NCBI GenBank assembly: GCA_018382125.1
Contig: JAGZQO010000039.1
Span: 1-16,285 of the forward strand
Origin: Collinsella sp.
Lineage (GTDB): Bacteria; Actinomycetota; Coriobacteriia; Coriobacteriales; Coriobacteriaceae
DNA length: 16,285 nt
Direction: 5' to 3'
Numbering within the stretch: the first letter of the stretch is position 1; each line of letters opens with the position of its first letter. The notes below the pieces were generated by a model. That model had not been told where the DNA came from, did not search any database, and saw only the letters and a list, made by a program, of their open reading frames with translations. The translations under genes were made by a program, and so were the position numbers. Positions 1-6,933 of the stretch are shown one piece after another.

Positions 1-44
1 AACCCTTCTTCCTCTTTCCGGACATGCCGTCCTCCGATCTTCCG

Positions 45-63
45 GGGCCGGCCGGTCCGGCCC
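45..63. repeat. GC-rich hairpin, 7-bp perfect stem
   Basis: Arm GGGCCGG (45-51) pairs perfectly with CCGGCCC (57-63) around a 5-base loop. No T-tract follows on either strand, so it is not a classical intrinsic terminator. It may mark the end of a gene lying to the left of the window. Such short GC stems arise easily in GC-rich DNA. Confidence 0.4.
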
Positions 64-78
64 TCAGGGTATCGGGTT

Positions 79-114
79 CCCACATTCATCCGCACATGTA
101 CGGATGAATGTGGG
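79..114. repeat. 36-bp near-perfect palindrome, possible operator
   Basis: Arm CCCACATTCATCCG (79-92) and its exact reverse complement (101-114) flank the 8-base centre CACATGTA, itself palindromic apart from its outer pair. As duplex DNA this is a 36-bp palindrome with one mismatched pair. The core octamer CGGATGAA of the right arm (101-108) recurs in the same orientation at 122-129, 21 bp further on. It lies about 45 bp upstream of the promoter for the cyclophilin gene. There is no T-tract. It could bind a dimeric regulator, act as a U-tract-less terminator for an upstream gene, or be a repeat-family copy. Confidence 0.6.
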
Positions 115-156
115 AGGTGTTCGGATGAAGTCGATAATCAAGGCCTACGTGCGCAA

Positions 157-186
157 TTGATGTAAGCGCATGCTTATTGCTACAAT
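157..186 (+). promoter_or_regulatory. Sigma-70-type promoter for the cyclophilin/TPR genes
   Basis: A -35 box TTGATG (157-162) is separated by 18 bases from a -10 box TACAAT (181-186). The -10 is preceded by TGC, giving an extended -10 (TGn). Transcription would start near 193, leaving a leader of about 30 bases before the ATG at 226. The arrangement closely resembles the promoter upstream of rplU. Confidence 0.65.
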
Positions 187-225
187 TCTTACAAATATGC
201 TTTAAACGCACGAGGAAGGAACCAC

Positions 226-768
226 ATGTTTGGTTTTAAGAAAGAGCTCTACACGCCCGAGTATCAGCTTGCCGGCGACGAGTGCGCCGTTATCGAGACG
301 TCGAAGGGTACCATCAAGGTCAAGTTTGACGGCGAGGGCGCTCCCATTCATGTCGCGAACTTCTGCGAGCTTTCTACGATGGGCTTCTATGATGGCCTTA
401 AGTTCCATCGCTATGTGCCCGGTTTTGTCATCCAGGGCGGCGACCCCAATACCCGCGATATGTCCGGCGCCGACGTCGCCGCTGGTCTTGAGGGCCCCGA
501 CGGCATGCCCGGTACCGGTGGCCCCGGCTACTGCATCAAGGGCGAGTTTGCCACCAATCCGCGCAACAGCCATGTCGATGGTGCCCTTGCCATGGCACGC
601 TCCATGGACCCCGATTCCGCGGGTTCGCAGTTCTACTTCTGCCTGGGCGCCCAGCATAACCTCGATTCCGGTTACACCGTCTTTGGTACCACGGTCGAGG
701 GTCTCGATGTGATTTCGCAGCTGCGTGCCGGCGACGAGATCGTCCATGTCGAGATCGTTCACGAGTAA
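226..768 (+). CDS. Cyclophilin-type peptidyl-prolyl cis-trans isomerase
   Basis: This enzyme catalyses cis-trans isomerisation of X-Pro bonds. The 180-residue protein has no signal peptide, so it should act in the cytoplasm. Its single cyclophilin domain spans about residues 20-178. The FHR...QGGD signature is at residues 60-73; R62, F67 and Q70 match the catalytic R55, F60 and Q63 of human cyclophilin A. The GSQFYF stretch (133-138) and LDSGYTVFG (146-154) complete the active-site wall. Y137 replaces F113, N145 replaces W121 and Y150 replaces H126, so weak cyclosporin binding is expected. The ATG follows a GA-rich ribosome site (GAGGAAGGA) at normal spacing. It is the first gene after the promoter at 157-186, and the next gene begins 11 bases after its stop. 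Confidence 0.93.
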   Translation: MFGFKKELYTPEYQLAGDECAVIETSKGTIKVKFDGEGAPIHVANFCELSTMGFYDGLKFHRYVPGFVIQGGDPNTRDMSGADVAAGLEGPDGMPGTGGPGYCIKGEFATNPRNSHVDGALAMARSMDPDSAGSQFYFCLGAQHNLDSGYTVFGTTVEGLDVISQLRAGDEIVHVEIVHE

Positions 769-779
769 AGGGGACTTCC

Positions 780-2084
780 TTGAATAGCCAGCTGATCCAA
801 CAGGGCCGCGCCGCTTACCGCGCGGGTGATTTTTCCGCTGCAGCCCAGATGCTTGGGGCGGCAAAGACTCCCGATGAGATTATGGGCGAGGCCGATCACC
901 TTCGTGGCAACGCCTTGATGCACCTGGGCATGTATGCCGAGGCCGCCGAGGCTTATGCTGCCGCCCTCAACGACGGCACCTACGGCAAGCGCGGCGCGCT
1001 GCTCACCAACCGCGGCAAGGCGCTCGCCGCCGTGGGCGACTACACGACGGCCGCCCAGGCGTTCTCTGCTGCTACGCAGGATGCTTCCTATGCCACGCCG
1101 TTCAAGGCCTATCTGGGCCTGGGCAATGCGCTGTTCCAGTCGGGCGATTATGCCAACGCGGGTACTGCCTTCCGTCAGGCTGCCATCGACGGCGCCAATC
1201 CGGCTCCCGCCGCCGCACTCGGCGAGCTCGGTCGTTGCTTCATTAAGCTCGGCCGTCCGGCGGATGCCGTGGAGACCTACCGCACGGCTATCGACTTTGC
1301 CGGCCCCCGCGACGACACGCGTGCGCTCAATGCCGGCATGGGTCAGGCGCTTTCTGCCGCCGGCCGCCCCTCCGACGCACTCGACGCCTTTAACGCCGCT
1401 ACTGCCGATGGCATCTACCAGCTCACCTCCGAGCAGGCCGATGAGCTTGCCCGCGTGCATGATTCGCTTGCCGCACTGTCTGCCCAGACGGCTATGGCCA
1501 CGGCTCCGGCGCCCGCGATGGACGCTCCTGCCGTCGATCCGCTCGATCCTACGGGCGCGACCGGTCAGTTTATGCCCGATCCCTCGGACACCGGCTTCTT
1601 TACGCTGTCCGAGTCCGAGATGGTCCAGCAGGACCGTCAGGATCGTAAGCAGGCCAAGGTCCGTCGTCGCCATCGCCACACGGGTCTCAAAGTCTTCATC
1701 GTGCTGCTTCTGCTCATTTTGATCGCCGCGGGCGGTCTGGGCTTTGCCTACACGCGCGGCTTTGGCTTCCCGTCTCAGGAGTCTGTCGTTTCCGATCTGT
1801 TCCAGGCTGCCGGGGACGGTGACACCGCAAAGGCCGAGTCTTGCCTGGCCTCGAGCCTGTCCGAGGACGCCAAGTCGATGATCATCTCCTCGATTCCGCA
1901 GGGCGCCACCGTGTCCGTCGAGGGCATGGATCAGTCCATGACCGAGACGGCCGCCAAGGTCAAGGCTTCGCTGTCCAAGGGCGGCGAGCAGCAGTACACC
2001 GTCAAATTCGTGCGCTCCGACAATCATATCGGCTGGGCCGTTTCCTCGCTCGATATGGATTTCTCGGCTGCTGACAACCAGTAG
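780..2084 (+). CDS. TPR-repeat protein with one membrane span and an extracytoplasmic C-terminal domain
   Basis: Function unknown. Residues 1 to about 240 are alanine-rich helical repeats of TPR type (AYRAGDF-, AYAAALNDG-, LGNALFQSGDY-like units). A Pro/Ala linker follows, then a basic run (RRRHRH, about 296-301) and one hydrophobic span at about 303-327. The remaining ~105 residues resemble the small NTF2/DUF4878-like domains often found outside membranes. The basic run predicts cytoplasmic TPRs and an external C-terminus. The start is TTG, chosen because AAGGGGA at 768-774 is correctly spaced and no better start lies nearby. It is probably co-transcribed with the cyclophilin gene. Lying just ahead of mreB suggests an envelope role, but this is inference from position only. 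Confidence 0.8.
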   Translation: MNSQLIQQGRAAYRAGDFSAAAQMLGAAKTPDEIMGEADHLRGNALMHLGMYAEAAEAYAAALNDGTYGKRGALLTNRGKALAAVGDYTTAAQAFSAATQDASYATPFKAYLGLGNALFQSGDYANAGTAFRQAAIDGANPAPAAALGELGRCFIKLGRPADAVETYRTAIDFAGPRDDTRALNAGMGQALSAAGRPSDALDAFNAATADGIYQLTSEQADELARVHDSLAALSAQTAMATAPAPAMDAPAVDPLDPTGATGQFMPDPSDTGFFTLSESEMVQQDRQDRKQAKVRRRHRHTGLKVFIVLLLLILIAAGGLGFAYTRGFGFPSQESVVSDLFQAAGDGDTAKAESCLASSLSEDAKSMIISSIPQGATVSVEGMDQSMTETAAKVKASLSKGGEQQYTVKFVRSDNHIGWAVSSLDMDFSAADNQ

Positions 2085-2106
2085 TGACCTTATGGGATTT
2101 AGCTTT

Positions 2107-2139
2107 GCCCGGCGCTTCACCGCAAGTGAGGTGCCGGGC
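2107..2139 (+). terminator. 14-bp hairpin after the TPR gene, possible terminator without a T-tract
   Basis: GCCCGGC (2107-2113) pairs with GCCGGGC (2133-2139). The stem continues inward through two G-T wobbles to 14 pairs around a 5-base CGCAA loop. The bases after it (TTGCGCTAG) are not T-rich, so termination would be U-tract-less or partial. It lies 22 bases after the TPR gene stop and 60 bases before mreB, the only sizeable gap in this part of the window. Confidence 0.55.
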
Positions 2140-2199
2140 TTGCGCTAGTATCATGAGCTAGTAGTTTTCCAGCAATCATCCAACACATCAGGAGTTGCG

Positions 2200-3243
2200 T
2201 TGTTTTCTTTGATGGATATGTTCTTCGGTAGCTATGCGGGCGATCTTGCCATCGACCTCGGCACCGCAAATACGCTTGTCTCCGTGCGCGGCAAGGGCAT
2301 TGTCATTCGCGAGCCCTCTGTTGTCGCCATCGACAAGAACGACGAGCGCATCCTGGCGGTCGGTATCGAGGCAAAGCGCATGCTCGGCCGTACGCCCGGC
2401 AACATCGTGGCCGTTCGTCCCCTGAAGGACGGCGTCATCGCCGACTTCGATGTTACCGAGGCCATGCTTCGCTACTTTATCGACAAGGCTTCCGAGAAGC
2501 GCTATCCGTGGACCCCGCGTCCGCGCGTTGTCGTTTGCGTTCCCTCCGGCGTCACGTCGGTCGAGAAGCGTGCCGTCTTTGAGGCTACGATCCAGGCCGG
2601 CGCTCGCCAGGCCTACCTGATCGAGGAGCCCATGGCTGATGCTATCGGCGCCGACCTGCCTGTCGAGGAGCCCACCGGCTCCATGGTCATCGACATCGGT
2701 GGCGGTACCACCGAGGTTGCCGTTATCGCTATGGGCGGCATCGTCGTCTCGCAGTCCATCCGTATTGCCGGCGACGAGTTCGATCAGGCCATCCTCACGC
2801 ACGTTCGCGATGCCTACAACCTTGCCATCGGCGAGCGTACGGCAGAGGACATCAAGATCAAGGTCGGTTCCGCCGTGCCGCTCAAGGACGAGCTCGACGT
2901 CGAGGTCAACGGCCGCGACGTGATCACCGGTCTGCCCAAGACCGTGCGCATCGAGAGCGAGGAGATTCGTCGCGCGCTCAACAAGCCGCTCGACGAGATG
3001 GCCAAGGCCGTCAAGGACGCACTCGACGCTACGCCTCCCGATCTTGCCTCGGACCTTATGTACTACGGCATTTTGCTGACTGGTGGCGGCGCGCTGCTGC
3101 GCGGTCTCGACGTGCGCCTGCGCGATGAGACCGGTGTTTCGGTCAACGTCAGCCCCACGGCGCTCGATAACGTCGTTAACGGCTGTGCCCGCGTGCTCGA
3201 GGCCAATGCGTTTGATGGCGGCTTCGTCCAGACCAATGCTTAA
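2200..3243 (+). CDS. mreB: Rod shape-determining protein MreB
   Basis: This actin-like ATPase forms membrane-bound filaments that guide side-wall peptidoglycan synthesis. The 347-residue length is typical of the family. The actin-fold motifs are intact: phosphate-1 IDLGTANT at 18-25, phosphate-2 DIGGGTTEV starting at 165, and the adenosine motif LTGGGALL around 293-300. The start is TTG at 2200, because AGGAG (2190-2194) is well spaced for it. The in-frame ATG at 2212 would lie too far from that site. It opens the elongasome cluster, with mreC beginning 21 bases downstream. A clear promoter in the 2140-2190 gap was not found; TAGTAT (2146-2151) is a possible lone -10. Confidence 0.97.
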   Translation: MFSLMDMFFGSYAGDLAIDLGTANTLVSVRGKGIVIREPSVVAIDKNDERILAVGIEAKRMLGRTPGNIVAVRPLKDGVIADFDVTEAMLRYFIDKASEKRYPWTPRPRVVVCVPSGVTSVEKRAVFEATIQAGARQAYLIEEPMADAIGADLPVEEPTGSMVIDIGGGTTEVAVIAMGGIVVSQSIRIAGDEFDQAILTHVRDAYNLAIGERTAEDIKIKVGSAVPLKDELDVEVNGRDVITGLPKTVRIESEEIRRALNKPLDEMAKAVKDALDATPPDLASDLMYYGILLTGGGALLRGLDVRLRDETGVSVNVSPTALDNVVNGCARVLEANAFDGGFVQTNA

Positions 3244-3264
3244 TTTCCAAAAGGTGGATTCCAT

Positions 3265-4263
3265 TTGGCACGATCTTCGGGTTTCTCCACAAATCTGAAT
3301 ACCAAGCGACAATCAACGGGTATGCGCCCGTTGATTGTTTTCAGCCTGATTTCGGTGTTGCTGCTCACGTTTTACATCCGCGAGGGCGAGGCAGGGCCGA
3401 TTCATGCCGTGCGTTCGGGCGTAACGACGATTACCTCTCCGGTGCGCTTTGTGGGCTCGGCTGTGGCGGCTCCCTTCAATGCGATTGGCAACGTGTTCTC
3501 TAACCTAACGGCGTCGCAGGACACGCTCGACGAGCTCAAGAAGCAAAATGAGGAGCTGACCTCTAAGGTCGCCGAGCTTTCTGAGGCTCAAAAGACTGCC
3601 GAGCGCCTGGAGGGCCTGGTCGGGCTGCAATCGACCTACAACCTCAAATCGACCGCAGCTCGTATCGTTGGTGCCTCCGGCGATGCCTGGACCTCGACCG
3701 TTACCATCGACAAGGGCTCTGCCGACGGCCTTACCATCAACATGCCCGTGACGAGTTCTGCCGGTGTTATCGGCCAGATTATCGAGGTATCGGCCAAGAC
3801 CTCTACCGTGCGCCTGATTGGCGACGAGAACTCGGGCGTGTCCGCCATGGTGCAGGACACGCGCGCCCAGGGTATGCTGCAGGGTCAGGCTGACGGCACG
3901 CTGCGTCTTGAGTACGTGAGCGTCGACTCCGATGTTAAGGTTGGCGATATCATCGTGACCTCTGGCATCGGTGGCGTGTTCCCCAAGGGCCTTCCGCTTG
4001 GCACCGTCTCGTCGGTTGAGAAATCGGCAAACGACGTGTACTACACCATTGTGGTGCGCGCTCAGACCACGGCCGAGAACAACGAGGAAGTGCTGGTCAT
4101 CACCACGCTGACCGACGAACAGTCGGCCTCGGATGAGGACGTGAGCACGGCCAACAGCACGCCGCAGGGAACGTCGCGCGATGCTGCGACCAAGACGAAG
4201 GACGAGAGCTCGGATGACAGTTCCGACACGTCCGAGACGACCGATTCTGGCTCGAGCGAATAG
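3265..4263 (+). CDS. mreC: Rod shape-determining protein MreC
   Basis: MreC is a bitopic membrane scaffold that binds and activates PBP2 on the outer face of the membrane. The 332-residue protein has a short cytoplasmic N-terminus, a membrane anchor at about residues 22-40, and a coiled coil at about 84-122 (LDELKKQNEEL-type heptads). The beta-rich MreC core follows, to about residue 280. The last ~50 residues are a low-complexity Ser/Thr/Asp tail that should lie outside the cell and is not part of the usual MreC fold. The TTG start at 3265 sits 7 bases after AAGGTGG (3251-3257). The next Met, at residue 20, would remove the cytoplasmic segment and lacks a ribosome site. Confidence 0.95.
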   Translation: MARSSGFSTNLNTKRQSTGMRPLIVFSLISVLLLTFYIREGEAGPIHAVRSGVTTITSPVRFVGSAVAAPFNAIGNVFSNLTASQDTLDELKKQNEELTSKVAELSEAQKTAERLEGLVGLQSTYNLKSTAARIVGASGDAWTSTVTIDKGSADGLTINMPVTSSAGVIGQIIEVSAKTSTVRLIGDENSGVSAMVQDTRAQGMLQGQADGTLRLEYVSVDSDVKVGDIIVTSGIGGVFPKGLPLGTVSSVEKSANDVYYTIVVRAQTTAENNEEVLVITTLTDEQSASDEDVSTANSTPQGTSRDAATKTKDESSDDSSDTSETTDSGSSE

Positions 4264-4274
4264 GGGGCATGTCC

Positions 4275-4841
4275 ATGGATCTACACGAGCAGGGGATGAG
4301 CTCCCGCACGTTTGTAATCGCCGCCATTGTGTGTGTGCTGCTGCAGGCAGGCCTGGCACCGCAGATCTCCATTGCGGGAGGTCGCGTCAACTTCATGATT
4401 ATCCTGGTGTGCCTAAGCGTGTTCTCGGGCGACCCGACCCGTGCCGTCGTGTGCGGTTTTTGCAGCGGCTTGTTTTATGACCTGTCCGCTGCCGTGCCGG
4501 TGGGCGTTATGTCGCTCCTGCTGACCGTGGGTTCTTTTGCCCTGGTGCACAGCGCCGTCGGTCAGACGGGCGGTACCCCGAGTGCGCGCGGCGTCACCGT
4601 GGGCGCCTTTGCGCTCGTCATTAATGTGATCTACAGCATCATCTTGCTGTTTATGGGTTTGGAGACGAGCTTTGTCGTGGCGATCTTCGGCCATGCGCTG
4701 CCGTCCTCGATTCTGACGGGTCTGGTTGCCATTCCGTTTTTGATGTCCGGCGTCGTGCCGCAGTCCGGCTATGGATTCTCCGCACGTGGCGGACGCCAGA
4801 CGGGTATGCGCTTTAAGCCCAAGACCCGCAAGCTCAAATAG
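4275..4841 (+). CDS. mreD: Rod shape-determining protein MreD
   Basis: This small polytopic membrane protein partners MreC and the RodA-PBP2 complex. It has 188 residues, nearly all hydrophobic, with about five membrane spans and a basic C-terminus (KPKTRKLK) expected in the cytoplasm. The GFCSGLFYDL segment matches the conserved GxxxGLxxD region of MreD. Two in-frame ATGs compete, at 4269 and 4275. The only ribosome site, AGGGGG (4262-4267), is 1 base from the first but 7 bases from the second, so 4275 is preferred. It begins 11 bases after mreC, and mrdA starts 13 bases after its stop. Confidence 0.92.
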   Translation: MDLHEQGMSSRTFVIAAIVCVLLQAGLAPQISIAGGRVNFMIILVCLSVFSGDPTRAVVCGFCSGLFYDLSAAVPVGVMSLLLTVGSFALVHSAVGQTGGTPSARGVTVGAFALVINVIYSIILLFMGLETSFVVAIFGHALPSSILTGLVAIPFLMSGVVPQSGYGFSARGGRQTGMRFKPKTRKLK

Positions 4842-4854
4842 GGGAGGCCCGTAG

Positions 4855-6924
4855 ATGTCTTCCCAGATGACGGTTATTATCGCCGGTATCGTGCTGGTTG
4901 TGGCCATCGTGGTCGCGCTGGTCATCATGCGTCGAGGCGATTCCCGTTTTACCTACGATACACAGCATGGAACGGCCCCGCGCGCCACCGAGGGCGAGGG
5001 CAATACCGCGGCGACCGCCTTTAAGGGCCGCTTTTCCATCCTCACCACGGGTGTGGGCGCGATGTTTGCGGCACTTGCCGTCAAGCTGTGGGGCATGCAG
5101 ATGGTCTCGTCGGACTATTACGAGAAGCAGGCCAATAGTAATCAGACTCGCACCGTTACCACACCCGCTGTGCGCGGCCGCATCCTCGACCGCAATGGCG
5201 TGGCGCTTGTCCAGAACCGTCCCTCACTTGCTGTCGTGGCCTACCGCGACCTTGCCGAGGATGAGGTTCTGGTTCGCCATCTTGCCAACGTGCTTGGAAT
5301 GCCTTATGTGGCGGTCCTTCGCAATATTCAGGACAATACAGAGGGCGCTCAGAGCCTGCATACCATCGCGACGGACGTCCGTCGCTCCACGGTTGCCTAT
5401 ATCAAGGAACACGCCGGCGAGTTCCCGGGCGTCAAGATTGCCGAGCGTACCGAGCGCCAGTATCCATACGGCGAGACGGCATGCCATATCTTGGGCTATA
5501 CCGGCACCATTACCTCCGAGCAGCTCGAGGCCCAGAATAAGAAAACCTCTGGCGATGATGATGCTTCTGCTGGCAAGATTACGTACCAGTCGGGCGATAT
5601 CGTGGGCCAGGCGGGCGTTGAGAGCTACTACGAAAACCTGCTGCAGGGTATTCGTGGCGAGCAGACCGTCAAGGTCGATGCCTCGGGCAATGTGACCGGT
5701 CAGGCCGGCGCCGTGCCCGCGAAGGCCGGCTCCGACATTAAGCTCACGCTCGACCTTAAGATCCAACAGGCCTGTGAGACGGCGCTGGCGAGCGCTATCG
5801 AGCTTGCCAAGACCACTGGCTACAGCAATGCCGGCAACGGCGCTGTGGTGTGTCTCGATCCCAACAATGGCGAGATCCTGGGCATGGCGAGCCAGCCCAA
5901 GTTCGATCCGTCCGTCTTTATCGGCGGCGTCTCAAATGACGTGTGGACCGAGCTCAATGATGACAAGGGTTCGCACCCGCTGCTCAACCGCGCCATTAGC
6001 GGACAGTACATGTCGGCCTCGACCATCAAGCCGCTCTCGGCGCTGGCCGGTCTTGAGTTTGGAACCTACACGTCGGGGCAGACGACCAACTGCACGGGTT
6101 ATTGGACGGGTCTGGGCAAGTCGTGGGGCAAGTACTGCTGGCTGCATTCCGGCCACGGCACCATGACGCTGCAGTCGGGAATCGCCAACTCGTGCGACCC
6201 TGTCTTCTACGACATGGGCAAGGCGTTCTTTTATGACGAGCAACATCCCGAGGGTCTGCAGGAGGTCTTTCGTCGCTGGGGTCTAGGCAAGACCTGCGGT
6301 ATCGATCTGCCGAGTGAGGGCGCGGGTCGTATTCCCGATGCCGAGTGGAAAGAGTCATACTTCACCGACGCCTCTGCCGAGGACCGCAAGTGGAATGCCG
6401 GCGATATGACCAACATTGCTATCGGCCAGGGCGACATCCTGGTGACGCCCCTGCAGATGGCGTGCGCCTATATGGGTCTTGCCAACGGCGGCAAACAGTA
6501 CGTGCCTCACGTATTTTTGTCTGCCGTGTCGCGCGATGGCGACGGCGATGCCTATAAGTACAATGGCAAGGGCAAGAAGAAGCGCCTGGAGGCCAAGATC
6601 AACAGCGATTCGGATTTGGCTCTTGTTCGCAACGGCATGCACGACGTGATTTACACGGCATCGACGTCCCTGGCGGCGCACTTTGGCACCCTGACGCCGC
6701 AGGTATACGGCAAGTCGGGCACGGGCGAGAAAAGTGGCGAGGACGAATACGCGTGGTTCTGCGCCTATGCACCGGCCGACGATCCCAAGTATGTCATCGC
6801 TACCGTCCTGGAGCAGGGCGGCGGTGGCTCAGATACCGCGATGCATGTCGTGCGCGACGTGCTCGGCGTGATTTATGACGAGCCCGATACCTCTTCGGCC
6901 TCGGGCGATTCTTCGGTTCGATAG
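4855..6924 (+). CDS. mrdA: Penicillin-binding protein 2 (elongasome transpeptidase)
   Basis: This class B PBP cross-links peptidoglycan during side-wall growth together with RodA. The catalytic motifs are all present in the 689 residues: STIK with nucleophile S389 and K392, SCD at 446-448 (the SxD variant also seen in E. coli PBP2), and KSG at 620-622. A PBP dimerisation region begins with RGRILDRNG. Unusually there are two hydrophobic segments, at residues 5-25 and about 61-79. The second matches the normal PBP2 anchor, and the first looks like an added span followed by RR. The ATG at 4855 has GGGGAGG (4841-4847) at good spacing. Its stop overlaps the ribosome site of rodA. Confidence 0.95.
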   Translation: MSSQMTVIIAGIVLVVAIVVALVIMRRGDSRFTYDTQHGTAPRATEGEGNTAATAFKGRFSILTTGVGAMFAALAVKLWGMQMVSSDYYEKQANSNQTRTVTTPAVRGRILDRNGVALVQNRPSLAVVAYRDLAEDEVLVRHLANVLGMPYVAVLRNIQDNTEGAQSLHTIATDVRRSTVAYIKEHAGEFPGVKIAERTERQYPYGETACHILGYTGTITSEQLEAQNKKTSGDDDASAGKITYQSGDIVGQAGVESYYENLLQGIRGEQTVKVDASGNVTGQAGAVPAKAGSDIKLTLDLKIQQACETALASAIELAKTTGYSNAGNGAVVCLDPNNGEILGMASQPKFDPSVFIGGVSNDVWTELNDDKGSHPLLNRAISGQYMSASTIKPLSALAGLEFGTYTSGQTTNCTGYWTGLGKSWGKYCWLHSGHGTMTLQSGIANSCDPVFYDMGKAFFYDEQHPEGLQEVFRRWGLGKTCGIDLPSEGAGRIPDAEWKESYFTDASAEDRKWNAGDMTNIAIGQGDILVTPLQMACAYMGLANGGKQYVPHVFLSAVSRDGDGDAYKYNGKGKKKRLEAKINSDSDLALVRNGMHDVIYTASTSLAAHFGTLTPQVYGKSGTGEKSGEDEYAWFCAYAPADDPKYVIATVLEQGGGGSDTAMHVVRDVLGVIYDEPDTSSASGDSSVR

Positions 6925-6933
6925 GAGGTTGCG

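Noticed and set aside
1..225. tRNA, small RNA gene or coding sequence in the left intergenic region
   Set aside because: No cloverleaf, no open frame with a ribosome site before 226, and no homology I recognise; only the hairpins and the promoter are supported.
759..2120. Long open frame on the minus strand (453 codons) opposite the TPR gene
   Set aside because: It is a mirror of codon bias in the + strand gene, has no recognisable domain, and the + frame has a ribosome site and clear repeats. The same reasoning excludes the other minus-strand frames, such as 2188-3312 and 14736-15791.
2140..2154. TTGCGC and TAGTAT before mreB as a promoter
   Set aside because: The two boxes abut and are not spaced by 16-18 bases, and no good -35 lies upstream of TAGTAT.
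4269..4274. Alternative mreD start at 4269
   Set aside because: The ribosome site AGGGGG would be only 1 base away; the ATG at 4275 has proper spacing.
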